Part shown: positions 33,415-42,255 of the stretch, in pieces
Numbering within the stretch: position 1 is the first letter of the stretch
Layout: each line of letters begins with the position of its first letter
NCBI RefSeq assembly: GCF_050632385.1
Contig: NZ_CP192599.1
Span: forward strand, 558,001 to 622,000
DNA from: Humitalea sp050632385
GTDB lineage: Bacteria > Pseudomonadota > Alphaproteobacteria > Acetobacterales > Acetobacteraceae
Length of the DNA: 64,000 nucleotides
Direction of reading: 5' to 3'
The notes under the pieces: model-generated
The model's input: only the letters and a program-made list of their open reading frames with translations
Told to the model about the DNA's origin: nothing
Databases searched by the model: none
Made by a program: the position numbers and the translations under genes

Positions 33415-34440
33415 TCACCCGGCCAAGAGTCGCGATCCCGTGTCGTAGTCGCGGGACACCACGCGATTTGATCCGCTGTTCTTCGCCGAATACATCAAGG
33501 CATCCGCGACCTCGATCGCCTCGGACTCATCGTCCGGCGCCGTCACGAAACTCACCGCGCCAATCGATACGGTGACCGGCCAGCCGGCCTTGTCCATGTG
33601 GTCCTTGACCATGGCGCGCAGCCGCTCGGCGACGGCATGCGTGTCCGCACCCTCGCCGCCCACCAGGACAACGGCGAACTCGTCCCCGCCAACGCGGGCT
33701 GGCGTATCCTCGCGCCGAACGCAGCCGCGCAGGACGTCGGCCACTTCCCGCAGCAGCCTGTCGCCCATGGCATGGCCATGCACGTCATTCACGCGCTTGA
33801 AGCCATCCAGGTCGCAATACAGCAGCGCGAAGGGCGCCCCGCTCCGCTTCTGCTGCGACAAGGCCCGGCAAAGGGCCTCGACGAAGGCGGGGCGGTTCGC
33901 CAGGCCCGTGAGCGCATCGGTCATGGCGAGGTTGCGCGACCGGATCATCGCCCGGCGGAGTTCCAGCGTGGTGACGACCGTCTGCCCCAGGCCCTTCAGC
34001 GTTTCGAGCATATCCGGCGGCAGATCGCGCGGCGAGCGATCGAGGATGCAGAGCGTGCCCAGCGCGAACCCCTCCGGATTGACCAGTGGTACACCCGCGT
34101 AGAAGCGGATGTTCGGGTCACCCGTGACGAATGGGTTATCGGCAAAGCGCGCGTCGGTGGTGGCATCGGTGACCACCAGGGCCTTGTCCGGTTCCAGCAG
34201 GGCATGAGCACAGAAGGCCTGGTCGCGATGCGTCTCGGTCACGTCGACCCCGACCCGGGCCTTGAGCCACTGCCGTTCCGAATCGATCAGGGTGATCAGC
34301 GCCATGGGGCTGCCGGTCAGCCTGCTCGCCATGCGGGCGATATTGTCGAAGGAATCCTCGCAGGCGCTGTCGAGCACTTCATAAGCGTGGAGTGCCGCCA
34401 GGCGAGCGGCCTCGTTCGGCGGCTTCGGGGCTGCTGACAT
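33415..34440 (-). CDS. GAF-GGDEF diguanylate cyclase
   Basis: A 341-residue signalling protein. Residues 1-165 form a GAF domain (ALHAYEVLDSACEDSFDNIA, FYAGVPLVNPEGFALGTLCI), and residues 175-335 a GGDEF domain that makes cyclic di-GMP from GTP. The active-site loop is intact (RVGGDEFAVVL) and is preceded by RRED exactly five residues before GGDEF, matching the RxxD inhibitory site. DALTGLANRPAF and CDLDGFKRVNDVHGHAMGD are also present. It is probably soluble and its GAF ligand is unknown. Confidence 0.93.
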   Translation of the reverse strand: MSAAPKPPNEAARLAALHAYEVLDSACEDSFDNIARMASRLTGSPMALITLIDSERQWLKARVGVDVTETHRDQAFCAHALLEPDKALVVTDATTDARFADNPFVTGDPNIRFYAGVPLVNPEGFALGTLCILDRSPRDLPPDMLETLKGLGQTVVTTLELRRAMIRSRNLAMTDALTGLANRPAFVEALCRALSQQKRSGAPFALLYCDLDGFKRVNDVHGHAMGDRLLREVADVLRGCVRREDTPARVGGDEFAVVLVGGEGADTHAVAERLRAMVKDHMDKAGWPVTVSIGAVSFVTAPDDESEAIEVADALMYSAKNSGSNRVVSRDYDTGSRLLAG

Positions 34441-34542
34441 GTACGCATCACCTGATCGCAGTGACCTGGCGCCGCGGGCCGATGACGGTCCGTTGAAGCC
34501 AGGGTAATTTTATGACTCTCCGCGTAATCCTGCAACCGGCTT

Positions 34543-34567
34543 GCTGCGGCGCAGCGCGCGCCGCAGC
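34543..34567 (-). terminator. Hairpin after the hydroxyacid dehydrogenase
   Basis: A perfect 10-bp stem, GCTGCGGCGC/GCGCCGCAGC, with a 5-base loop lies 12 bases past the stop codon on the minus strand. No T-run follows. Confidence 0.5.
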
Positions 34568-34578
34568 ACCCGGCCGTA

Positions 34579-35541
34579 TCAGACGATCTGGTTCACCAGG
34601 CCATCCTCGCCCCGCGCCAGCCGGGCGATATTCTCCATCATCAGGTCCAGCACGTTGTCCTCGTACTTGTGCGTCTCCCCGGCGCTATGGGGGGTGATCA
34701 GCACATTGGCCATGTCCCACAGCGGGCTTTCGGCCGGCAGGGGCTCCTCCACCGTCACGTCCAGCGCGGCGCCGGCGATCTGCCCGGCCCGCAGGGCCGC
34801 GATCAGCGCGGGTTCGTCGACGACGCGGCCGCGCGCCACGTTCACGATGCGCGCCGTCGGCTTCATCGCCGCCAGCGCCGCCGCGTTCACCAGGCCCCGC
34901 GTGTCGTCGGTCAGCGGGCAGGCCAGCACCAAAAAGTCGGCACGCGGCAGCAGGGTGTTCAGGTCGCGGAAGGAATGCACCTCCTCCATCCCCGCCGCCC
35001 CGGCGGAGGGGTCGCGGCGCACGCCGACCACGCGCATGCCCAGCGCCTGGCACAGCCGCCCGATCCGCGCGCCGATGCCGCCCAGGCCCACCAGCACCAC
35101 GGTCTTGCCGCCGCATTCATCCTCGCGGCCGGAAAAATCGCCCTGCATGCCGCGCCAGAAGTGCTTGGCCTGGTTGTCCCGTGCCTCCGGGATGCGGCGC
35201 AGGATGGCCAGGATCAGCGAGATGGCGTGTTCGCTGACCGCATTGGCGTTGACGCCCTGGGCGCTGGCCAGGCGGATGCCGGCGCCGCGGATCACCGCGC
35301 GGTCGTATTGGTCGGTGCCGGCGCTGACCGATTGCACCAGCTTCAGCCGGGGCGAGAGCGGCGGCAGGTCGTTGCGCCACATGCCCGAACAGACCAGCAC
35401 ATCGGCCTCGGCGATGCGCGCGTCCAACTCGGCCTTGCTGGTCACCTGGAAGGCTGGCAGCCCGGTGTTGCGCGCGTCGAAACGCTCGGCCAGGCGGTAG
35501 GCGACATGGGCGAAGCAGATGGTGGGCTTTTGGGGGAACAT
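34579..35541 (-). CDS. D-2-hydroxyacid dehydrogenase
   Basis: A 320-residue NAD(P)-dependent dehydrogenase of the D-isomer 2-hydroxyacid family. The nucleotide-binding site is VVLVGLGGIGARIGRLCQAL; the catalytic residues lie in VQSVSAGTDQYD, ARGRVVDEPALIAALRAG (Arg and Glu region) and LITPHSAGETHKYEDNV (His). The set of substrates could include glyoxylate, hydroxypyruvate or phenylpyruvate. It is a single gene between a GGDEF gene and a PEP-CTERM gene. Confidence 0.9.
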   Translation of the reverse strand: MFPQKPTICFAHVAYRLAERFDARNTGLPAFQVTSKAELDARIAEADVLVCSGMWRNDLPPLSPRLKLVQSVSAGTDQYDRAVIRGAGIRLASAQGVNANAVSEHAISLILAILRRIPEARDNQAKHFWRGMQGDFSGREDECGGKTVVLVGLGGIGARIGRLCQALGMRVVGVRRDPSAGAAGMEEVHSFRDLNTLLPRADFLVLACPLTDDTRGLVNAAALAAMKPTARIVNVARGRVVDEPALIAALRAGQIAGAALDVTVEEPLPAESPLWDMANVLITPHSAGETHKYEDNVLDLMMENIARLARGEDGLVNQIV

Positions 35542-35600
35542 GGCAGGACTCGCGCGACGTGATGACCGACCGTAGCGGGCGCGCGGGGATGGGGGAATGC

Positions 35601-35626
35601 GGGCCGCGCCCCATCGGGCGCGGCCC
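35601..35626 (-). terminator. Strong hairpin after the PEP-CTERM gene
   Basis: A perfect 11-bp stem, GGGCCGCGCCC/GGGCGCGGCCC, with a 4-base loop lies 9 bases past the stop codon of the minus-strand PEP-CTERM gene. It lacks a T-run but is the most stable hairpin in this part of the window. Confidence 0.55.
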
Positions 35627-35635
35627 CGTCGCGGG

Positions 35636-36346
35636 TCAGCCCGGCATCGCGCCGCGACGCCGGCGCTTCGCCGCCAGCAGGCCCGCCAGGCCCACGCCGA
35701 ACAGTGCCAGCGACGCGGGCTCCGGCACCGCGACCATCAGGTCCTGGTTGCCGACCCGCAGGATCACGCCGACATCCGACGCGCTGACCCACTGGGCCGC
35801 GTTCAGGTAGGCCGCCGCCTGGGTGGCGACGCTGCCCGTGGTGCTGAGGCGGAAATTGCCGGCCGAAAGGTTGCTGGCCCCATCCGTCGCCAATTCCCAC
35901 ACCGCCACCTGGAAGGCGGCGCTGCGCAGGCTGCTGGTCAGCGAATCCGCGAAATGCGTCTGGTAGAGGCGGCCGAGCCTGATGGCGGTGGTGGCATATT
36001 CCCCGGTGTCCGCCAGCAGGTTCTGCAGGGTGCCGCTGACCGGCGTGCTGCCCGAGATACCCAGTGTCTCATCCGGTTCGAGGCAGTAGGTCAGGAAATC
36101 GATCCAGGTCTGGCCGGGATCGACGCGGTATTGCAGCGCGAAGGCGCCCGCTGCGACATTGAGGCTGCCGCCGCTCACCACGATCGACAGGTTTTGCGAT
36201 CCGGGGCCGCCGTTGAAGACATCGCCGCCATTGCCGTCCCGCACCTGGACGGGGCCGGCCTCGGCCTGCGGTGTGGCGACGAACAGCCCGGCGCCGAGCA
36301 CGGCGGCGGCGAGCAGGCCTCGCGAGAGAGCGTTGAAGATTTGCAT
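35636..36346 (-). CDS. PEP-CTERM sorting-domain secreted protein
   Basis: A 236-residue exported protein. The signal peptide (LLAAAVLGAGLFVATPQAEA) ends near residue 30. The C-terminal tag VPEPASLALFGVGLAGLLAA with a KRRRRG cluster marks it for the exosortase pathway. The middle is Ser/Gly/Thr-rich with a YCLEPDETLG segment and a WELATDGASNLSAGNF stretch. No catalytic motif is seen. Its sequence differs from the PEP-CTERM protein at 81; both probably enter the same surface-sorting system, whose enzymes are outside the window. Confidence 0.85.
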   Translation of the reverse strand: MQIFNALSRGLLAAAVLGAGLFVATPQAEAGPVQVRDGNGGDVFNGGPGSQNLSIVVSGGSLNVAAGAFALQYRVDPGQTWIDFLTYCLEPDETLGISGSTPVSGTLQNLLADTGEYATTAIRLGRLYQTHFADSLTSSLRSAAFQVAVWELATDGASNLSAGNFRLSTTGSVATQAAAYLNAAQWVSASDVGVILRVGNQDLMVAVPEPASLALFGVGLAGLLAAKRRRRGAMPG

Positions 36347-36632
36347 CAGGTTGATCTCCGCAAAGAATTATCTCTTTTTCAAGAGGAAGCCACAAAAGGC
36401 GACATCTCCTGGCTGCAGAATCCGTGCCTGCCGGCAATGTGTTGATATAATTATGTGTTTCGACAGGCGCTTGGCTGACCGTAAGATTTTCCGACGCTTT
36501 GCCCATGCAAACCGCGGATTCCCGTCGCGTAGATCTTACATCGCCCGATAGACCGCTTCCCCGTCGCAGGGGTCGCCGGCTTGACCCGCGCCGGCACCAA
36601 TGCACCGTGGCACGACAAGCGGGGGTGGAAAC

Positions 36633-37514
36633 ATGCGCGTCGCGGTGATCGGGCTTGGAACCATGGGCATGGGCGCGGCCCAGAACCTGGCGAAGACGGA
36701 GGGGCTGGAGGTCACCGGCGTCGATCCGCGTGCCGAGGCGCGGACCGCCTTCGGCGCCGCCGTGGCCAATGGCGCGGCGCTGCCGGACGGCCAGGACGCC
36801 GCCCTGGTCTTTGTCGTCAACGCCGCCCAGGCGCGCGACGCGTTGTTCGGGCCGAACGGCGCGGCGCCGCATCTGGCGCCGGGGGCGGTCTGCATCGTCT
36901 CCTCCACCATGTCCCCGGCCGATGCGCGGGCATTGGCGGCTTCGGCCGAGGCCTTGGGTCTGCTCTATCTGGATGCCCCCGTGTCGGGCGGCGCCGTGGG
37001 CGCCGCGTCGGGGCAGATGACGGTGATGGCCTCCGGCTCCGACGACGCCTTTGCCAAATCAGCCCCGGTCCTGGCCGCGATCTCCAAGCGCGTCTTCGAC
37101 ATGGGCCGCGCGCCGGGGCTCGGCACCACGATGAAGGTGGTGCACCAATTGCTGGCCGGCGTGCACATCGCCGCCGCCGCCGAGGCGATGGCCCTTGGCC
37201 TGAAGGCCGGCATCGACGGCCAGACTCTCTACGACGTGGTCACCACCGCCGCCGGCAATTCCTGGATGTTCCAGGACCGCATGGCGCATGTGCTGGCCGG
37301 CGACGACACGCCCAAGTCGGCGGTCGATATTTTCGTCAAGGACCTGACCCTGGTCACCGACATGGCCCGGGCGGAAAACCTGCCGGTGCCGCTGGCGGCC
37401 CAGGCGATGCAATTGTTCGTCGCCGCGCGCGGGATGGGGCAGGGCGGGCGGGACGATGCCTTTGTCATCCGGGTGTGGGAGGCGATGGCGGGGGTGACGC
37501 TGCCTAAGCCGTAG
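36633..37514 (+). CDS. ltnD: L-threonate dehydrogenase-like oxidoreductase
   Basis: A 293-residue enzyme of the 3-hydroxyisobutyrate dehydrogenase superfamily, closest in pattern to LtnD, which oxidises L-threonate to 2-oxotetronate with NAD. Motifs: VIGLGTMGMGAAQNL (nucleotide binding), LDAPVSGGAVGAASGQMT, the catalytic Lys in GTTMKVVHQLL, and the LtnD-like HIAAAAEAMALGLKAGID, then AAGNSWMFQDRM and KSAVDIFVKDLTLVTD. The ATG at 36633 gives the canonical N terminus. Its 3' end overlaps the opposing MmgE/PrpD gene by 11 bases. No partner kinase (LtnE or DUF1537) is adjacent. Confidence 0.82.
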   Translation: MRVAVIGLGTMGMGAAQNLAKTEGLEVTGVDPRAEARTAFGAAVANGAALPDGQDAALVFVVNAAQARDALFGPNGAAPHLAPGAVCIVSSTMSPADARALAASAEALGLLYLDAPVSGGAVGAASGQMTVMASGSDDAFAKSAPVLAAISKRVFDMGRAPGLGTTMKVVHQLLAGVHIAAAAEAMALGLKAGIDGQTLYDVVTTAAGNSWMFQDRMAHVLAGDDTPKSAVDIFVKDLTLVTDMARAENLPVPLAAQAMQLFVAARGMGQGGRDDAFVIRVWEAMAGVTLPKP

Positions 37515-38748
37515 CGCGCAAAAACCCCCGCGCGACGCCATTGCCGCGCAGCAGCGTATCCGCCGTCGCCTCGGCCCCATCGCGGCCAAGGCTGGGCCGG
37601 GCAAAGCCCAAAAACTTGTCCAGCACGTCATCGTCGGTCATCGGCACATCCCGCGCGCTGTGCTCCAGCACCCGCCCATCGGCCAGGGTCACCACCAGCC
37701 GCGCGAAGCGGCCGGGGGCGGGGTCCTCATGCAGCCCCACCAGCGCCTCCAACCCCTGCAGCACGGGGTCGGCCAGGGCCGCGTCGGTATAGGCGCCCGG
37801 GCCGAGGTCGCCCTGGTGCAGTGCCGCCGCGACCGCCCATGACAGGCTGAACTGCGCCGCGATGGCAGTTTTGGGCGCCCGCGCACCGGCATATTGCAGC
37901 GCCTCGGGGTAGGTATGCAGCGCGATACCCGCGATCGGCGCCTCGACCTCGTCCCGCAGCGCCAGCGCCGCCGCCGCGCCGTAATGCGCATGGCGCACGC
38001 CCGCAAAACGCTTGGTATAGGCCTCGGCCAGCAGCCATACGCCGGGCGGCGTCATTGCGGCGGGGGTCTCGATACCCAAGGCCAGGCGGCAGGCGATGGC
38101 AAACCCTTCCTCCGGCGCATCCATCCCGGCCATCGCCGCCGCCGCGCACATCTGGCCCAGCAGCACGGCATGCGCCGCAAAACTGTTCCGCCCATCCATC
38201 CCCGCCGCGATGGGGGCATAGAGGCTGAACGGAATCTGGCACGCCGCCAGCCGCATCGCCCGCCCGGCGGCGGCGACGTCGCCCCCGGCCAGCCGCGTCG
38301 CGGTCACGGCGGCGCCCAGGCTGTGCCAGGAACCATCGACATGCATGCCCGGCTTGATCCGGAAAATCTCCCCGGCACGACCCGCGACCTCATAGCCGGC
38401 GGCAAAGGCGGCGACCGCCTCATCGACCTCCGCACCCCCCGCGATCGCGGCCAGCGCCAGCGGCGCCGTCGCCAGCCCCGGCCGGCCATGGGCGCGCGCC
38501 AAGCCTTCGTTGGCCTCGTCCCAGCACATCGCGCTGGCCAGCACGGCGGCGGCCCCCGCCGGCGCCAGCCCGGCGCAGCCAGGCAGCACGATCCCCCCGG
38601 CCATCGACCGCGCCAGCGCGTCCGCAAACCCACGCGGCCGGGGATGCCCCAGCCCCGCCAGCGCGCAGCCCAGGCTGTCCAGCAGCAGCCAGCGGGCCCG
38701 GTCAGGCGGCGCTGCGTCCCAGGCCCAGGCGAGCGCCGGCCCGATCAA
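37504..38748 (-). CDS. MmgE/PrpD family protein
   Basis: A 414-residue member of the MmgE/PrpD family, which includes 2-methylcitrate dehydratase and cis-aconitate-type enzymes as well as many of unknown substrate. Family features are LLDSLGCALAGLGHPRPRGF, CWDEANEGLARAHGRPG near residue 80, FAAGYEVAGRAGEIFR and GSWHSLGAAVTATRLAGGDV. The start overlaps the stop of the Bug-family gene by four bases (ATGA), so the pair is co-translated: the binding protein probably imports a substrate that this enzyme uses. Confidence 0.85.
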   Translation of the reverse strand: MIGPALAWAWDAAPPDRARWLLLDSLGCALAGLGHPRPRGFADALARSMAGGIVLPGCAGLAPAGAAAVLASAMCWDEANEGLARAHGRPGLATAPLALAAIAGGAEVDEAVAAFAAGYEVAGRAGEIFRIKPGMHVDGSWHSLGAAVTATRLAGGDVAAAGRAMRLAACQIPFSLYAPIAAGMDGRNSFAAHAVLLGQMCAAAAMAGMDAPEEGFAIACRLALGIETPAAMTPPGVWLLAEAYTKRFAGVRHAHYGAAAALALRDEVEAPIAGIALHTYPEALQYAGARAPKTAIAAQFSLSWAVAAALHQGDLGPGAYTDAALADPVLQGLEALVGLHEDPAPGRFARLVVTLADGRVLEHSARDVPMTDDDVLDKFLGFARPSLGRDGAEATADTLLRGNGVARGFLRATA

Positions 38749-39782
38749 TCCGCCCGCGCCCCCGTGGCGCGGATGATCTCGGCCCAGACGGCGCGTTCGG
38801 CGGCGATGGCGGCGGTCAGCGCGGCGCGGTCGCCCGGGAAGGCATCGACCTGGCGCTCGGCCAGGATCGCCGCCCAGGCGGGGTCGGCCAGGGCGGATTG
38901 CACGGCGGCCTCGGCCATCGGGGCCGCGGTCGGGGCGAAAATTCCATACCAGGGGTTGGCATCGAAACCCGCGACGGTTTCCGATACCGCCGGCACATCC
39001 GGCAGGAAGCGCGACCGCGCCAGCGACGACACCGCCACCGCCCGCAGCGCCCCCGCCCTGACCTGCGGTGCCGAGGTACCCAGCGCGTCAAAAGCGCAGT
39101 CCAAGGTCCCCGCCACCAGGTCGGTCAGCATCGGCGCCGAGCCGCGATAGGGCACATGCGTCATCGGCACCCCCGCGCGGGATGCCAGCAATTCCATCGA
39201 CAGATGCGTGAAAGACCCGACCCCGTTCGAGCCATAGGACAGCCCGCCCGGTTTCTGCCGCGCCAGCGCCAGCAACTCCGCCAGCCCCCCGGTCGGCAGA
39301 ACCTTGGGCGAGGCCACCAGCAAGTTCGGCTGCCGCCCCAGCATCCCCAACGGCACGAAATCCGCCACCGGATCATAGGGCAGCCGGGCATAGAGCGACC
39401 CGTTCAACGCGATCACCCCCTGCGTCGCGATCAGCAGGGTGGTGCCATCCGGGGCGGACCGGGCGACCGCCTCGGCGGCGATATTGCCACCCGCGCCGCC
39501 ACGGTTTTCCACCACCGACGGCTGGCCCAGCCGCGCGGTCAGCAGCGGCGCGAAGCCGCGCGCCAGAATGTCGGTCAGCCCGCCGGCGGCAAAGGGCAGC
39601 ACCAGGCGCAGCGGGCGGTCCGGCCGCCAATCGGCTTGCGGCATCGGCACCGACCGCGTGGCCGGTTGGGCACCGGCCGCGCGGTGCAGCACCGGTGCCG
39701 CCAACAGCCCCAGGACCAGGCGTCGCGGGGGGCTGTGGGGGGTCTGCGTCATCGGGTCAGGCTCGCTGCGGTTCCCCGCCAT
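38745..39782 (-). CDS. Bug-family TTT solute-binding protein
   Basis: A 345-residue Bug/TctC-type periplasmic binding protein. The signal peptide contains RRLVLGLLAAPVLHRAAG after a basic start, ending near AQPA. Family motifs are RPLRLVLPFAAGGLTDILAR, VVENRGGAGGNIAAEAVARS, GVGSFTHLSMELLASRAG and MTHVPYRGSAPMLTDLVAGT. It sits directly upstream of the MmgE/PrpD gene with an ATGA overlap. No TctBA permease lies nearby, so it must use one encoded elsewhere. Confidence 0.88.
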   Translation of the reverse strand: MAGNRSEPDPMTQTPHSPPRRLVLGLLAAPVLHRAAGAQPATRSVPMPQADWRPDRPLRLVLPFAAGGLTDILARGFAPLLTARLGQPSVVENRGGAGGNIAAEAVARSAPDGTTLLIATQGVIALNGSLYARLPYDPVADFVPLGMLGRQPNLLVASPKVLPTGGLAELLALARQKPGGLSYGSNGVGSFTHLSMELLASRAGVPMTHVPYRGSAPMLTDLVAGTLDCAFDALGTSAPQVRAGALRAVAVSSLARSRFLPDVPAVSETVAGFDANPWYGIFAPTAAPMAEAAVQSALADPAWAAILAERQVDAFPGDRAALTAAIAAERAVWAEIIRATGARAD

Positions 39783-39811
39783 GTTGCCGGGTTCGACGAC
39801 CCAGGCAAAGC

Positions 39812-40423
39812 CTAGCCCCCGCGCGCGGCCCCCGCGGCGGCGGCGACAAAGGCCGTCGCATCCGCCACCGGCGGCCGCCGATCCGGCATCGTCACCTGGA
39901 TTTTCACATATCGTCCGGCAGCGGCGCCGATGCAGACCAGCCGTTCGATCGGCGTCCGCCCGAAATTCCCGGCCAGGTCTGCGCAGGCCAGCCCCGGCCC
40001 GCCGGGGGCGGGCACCGTCATGCGCCGCTGTTCGGCCAGCGCCCGGCCGGTGGTGCGCGGCGGCAGCGCCGTCGCTTCCCGCACCGCGGTTTCCAGTTCC
40101 GCGAGCATCGCGGGATCGGCCGGGTCGGCCGGCACAGTCGCAAGGCCCCGGTCATACAACGCGACGCTGGCGACCGCGGCCCTGCCGCCGGATGTGTATT
40201 CGACGCCCCGGCCATAGCCGGGGGCACGTGCCTCGAAATCCGTCACCGGCCCACGGCGGAACCCGGCCAGGTCGGATGGCAGCCGGTCGACCTGCGCTTC
40301 AAGCGTTGGCCGTGGCCCGGTGGCCCGGCCCGCCCCGGCTGGCGCCCCACCGGGTGCGGCGCACCCGGCAAGAACCAGCAGGGCCAAGCCACCACACCAC
40401 GTACCACCGTTCTTTATATTCAA
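39812..40423 (-). CDS. Putative lipoprotein of unknown function
   Basis: A 203-residue protein with an N-terminal lipobox: after MNIKNGGTWCGGLALL comes LAGC, so Cys21 should be lipidated. The mature part is rich in Ala, Gly, Pro and Arg, has a region RRGPVTDFEARAPGYGRGVE, and ends with an Ala-rich stretch. I do not recognise the family. The ATG overlaps the stop of the TerC gene upstream (40420) by four bases, so it is likely co-expressed with it. Confidence 0.75.
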   Translation of the reverse strand: MNIKNGGTWCGGLALLVLAGCAAPGGAPAGAGRATGPRPTLEAQVDRLPSDLAGFRRGPVTDFEARAPGYGRGVEYTSGGRAAVASVALYDRGLATVPADPADPAMLAELETAVREATALPPRTTGRALAEQRRMTVPAPGGPGLACADLAGNFGRTPIERLVCIGAAAGRYVKIQVTMPDRRPPVADATAFVAAAAGAARGG

Positions 40424-41064
40424 TGCGTCGTCCCATGCGATGGCGCCGGCACCGGCAGGCCCAGCGAGAATTCAACATTGGCGGCGATGAGACCATCCCA
40501 TAGCAGAACCGCCGCGATATAAATGATCAGGCCCAGGCCGATCCACGCGACCCACTTATACCGCTCCAGCACCTTGGCCAGCAACCCGCCGAGCAAGCCC
40601 ATCATGACGATCGAAATGCCGAGCCCCACGGTCAGCAGGGTCAGGTTGCCGCGCGCCACCGCGGCGACGGCCAGGACATTGTCCAGGCTCATGGACACAT
40701 CGGCGACGATGATCTGCCACAGCGCCTGCATCAGCGTCTTGTCGTGATGCGTCGTGTCGGTGGGGTGCCCCTCCGCGTCCTTCTCCTCCCGCAATTCCTG
40801 GAAGAAGCCGTAGGCGATGTAGAGCAGCGCCAGGCCACCCGCGAGGTCGATCCACCAGAGCTCGAGCAGCTTGGTCGCGAAGATCGAAAAGATGATCCGC
40901 AGCACCGCCGCGGCCACCACGCCGAACAGCACGGCCCGGCCCCGCTGCTGCGCCGGCAACCCCGCCGCCGCCAGGCCGATCACCACGGCATTGTCACCCG
41001 ACAGGATAATGTTGAGCCAGATGATCTCAAGCAGCCCGGTCCAAGAACCGTTCATCGCTTCCAT
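40420..41064 (-). CDS. TerC-family membrane protein (YjbE-like), copy 1
   Basis: A 214-residue integral membrane protein of the TerC family with about seven helices, similar to the YjbE/YkoY branch linked to metal-ion (often manganese) homeostasis and metallation of exported proteins. Conserved metal-site segments are IILSGDNAVVIGLAAAGLP and VADVSMSLDNVLAVAAVARG, each with an Asp-Asn pair inside a helix. Starts in the membrane within residues 9-30. The next gene upstream on this strand is a second TerC protein. Confidence 0.88.
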   Translation of the reverse strand: MEAMNGSWTGLLEIIWLNIILSGDNAVVIGLAAAGLPAQQRGRAVLFGVVAAAVLRIIFSIFATKLLELWWIDLAGGLALLYIAYGFFQELREEKDAEGHPTDTTHHDKTLMQALWQIIVADVSMSLDNVLAVAAVARGNLTLLTVGLGISIVMMGLLGGLLAKVLERYKWVAWIGLGLIIYIAAVLLWDGLIAANVEFSLGLPVPAPSHGTTH

Positions 41065-41247
41065 GGATGTCTCCGCATCGACGTATGTTCCGCGCCACGC
41101 AGGGCTGCGGCGCGTTGCATATCGTCTTCGCGGCGGGGCGCCAGTCGCCCGGTGCGGCCGGCGGCGCCATACGCATGGAGGATTGAACGAGCGGCAACCC
41201 CGCGCCGCTGAACTGGCGGCAACCTGGCGCGGTCAGGCCCGGAAATG

Positions 41248-41274
41248 CCAACGCCGCCCAGGGGGCGGCGTTGG
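41248..41274 (-). terminator. Hairpin between the two TerC genes
   Basis: A perfect 11-bp stem (CCAACGCCGCC/GGCGGCGTTGG) with a 5-base loop lies 27 bases past the stop of the upstream TerC gene. It probably ends that transcript, so the downstream TerC gene would need its own promoter in the 183 bases that follow. Confidence 0.6.
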
Positions 41275-41300
41275 TGTTCCTGAACTGGCGCTTGCCGGTT

Positions 41301-42083
41301 CTAGTGTTCGGCGGGCTTGCGCATCGCGTCGCGCACCACGGTGCCGACCGCCGCCGCCACGCCGGCGTAGAAAATGACCTGGAACAGCGTGGCGCCGACC
41401 CAGACCCATCCAGGGAAGGCCGTCGGCACCGCCAGGAACCCCAGCGGCACCAGCAGGAAGGCATAGGCCCCCGGCACCCGGCCGGCGATCTCATGCGTGC
41501 CTTCCCAGATCATCGCGCCGGCGACGTAGAGGATGACGAACAACCCGACCCAGGCGATCCAGCGATGCCGCTCCAGCAGCTTGGCGATGAAGCTGGCCGC
41601 GATGCCCATCAGCGCGACCGACACCACCAGGCCGAAGATCAGGATATAGGGATGGTCCTTGGCCGCGCCGGCCACGGCCAGCACGTTGTCCAGCGACATG
41701 GAGACGTCGGCAACCAGGATCTGCGTGATCGCCTGGCGCAGGGTCTTGCGCGGTGCCTCGACCGCCTCGCCTTCGGCATCCAGCGCCGCATGGCCGCTGC
41801 CGCGCAACTCGCGATACATCTTCCAGCAGACCCAGAGCAGCAGCACGCCGCCAGCCAGGGTGATGCCGACGATCATCAACAACTGTGTCGTGATCAGCGC
41901 GAAGCCGATGCGCATGATCGTCGCGGCGGCGATGCCCCAAAGGATCGCCTTGCGCCGCTGGTCGGCCGGCAGCCCCGCCGCGGCCATGCCGACGACGATC
42001 GCGTTGTCACCGGCCAGCACAATGTCGATGAACAGCACCTGACCGAGCGCGATCAGCTCGGGCATGTAGGCGGAGAAATCCAT
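41301..42083 (-). CDS. TerC-family membrane protein, copy 2
   Basis: A 260-residue TerC-family membrane protein with about eight helices. The metal-site segments DIVLAGDNAIVVGMAAAGLP and VADVSMSLDNVLAVAGAAKD match those of the neighbouring paralogue, but this protein is 46 residues longer, with an extra C-terminal pair of helices (YAFLLVPLGFLAVPTAFPGW region). The start ATG 42083 is chosen over an upstream in-frame ATG at 42131, which adds a charged leader. It diverges from purB. Confidence 0.88.
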   Translation of the reverse strand: MDFSAYMPELIALGQVLFIDIVLAGDNAIVVGMAAAGLPADQRRKAILWGIAAATIMRIGFALITTQLLMIVGITLAGGVLLLWVCWKMYRELRGSGHAALDAEGEAVEAPRKTLRQAITQILVADVSMSLDNVLAVAGAAKDHPYILIFGLVVSVALMGIAASFIAKLLERHRWIAWVGLFVILYVAGAMIWEGTHEIAGRVPGAYAFLLVPLGFLAVPTAFPGWVWVGATLFQVIFYAGVAAAVGTVVRDAMRKPAEH

Positions 42084-42255
42084 GGGTGCGTATCCAGCCG
42101 TGTTGTTGTTCCGCGCATAACGCCCGCGCAATGCTGCGGCAACCCGTCAAAAGATTAGATGAATTATCGTTCATGTAAAATGACGGCGCGAATCACGCCC
42201 GTTGCCATCCTCGCCCCCCGGCGCGAAAAGCCGCGGGCAGTCTTCGGAGCCGACC

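Noticed and set aside
36446..36451. A perfect TATAAT on the plus strand in the 36.35-36.63 kb spacer
   Set aside because: No matching -35 sequence at 16-18 bases and about 180 bases from the next plus-strand start, so it is not called as a promoter.
42084..42255. A manganese (yybP-ykoY) riboswitch upstream of the TerC gene
   Set aside because: I could not find the conserved internal-loop sequences in the minus-strand leader.
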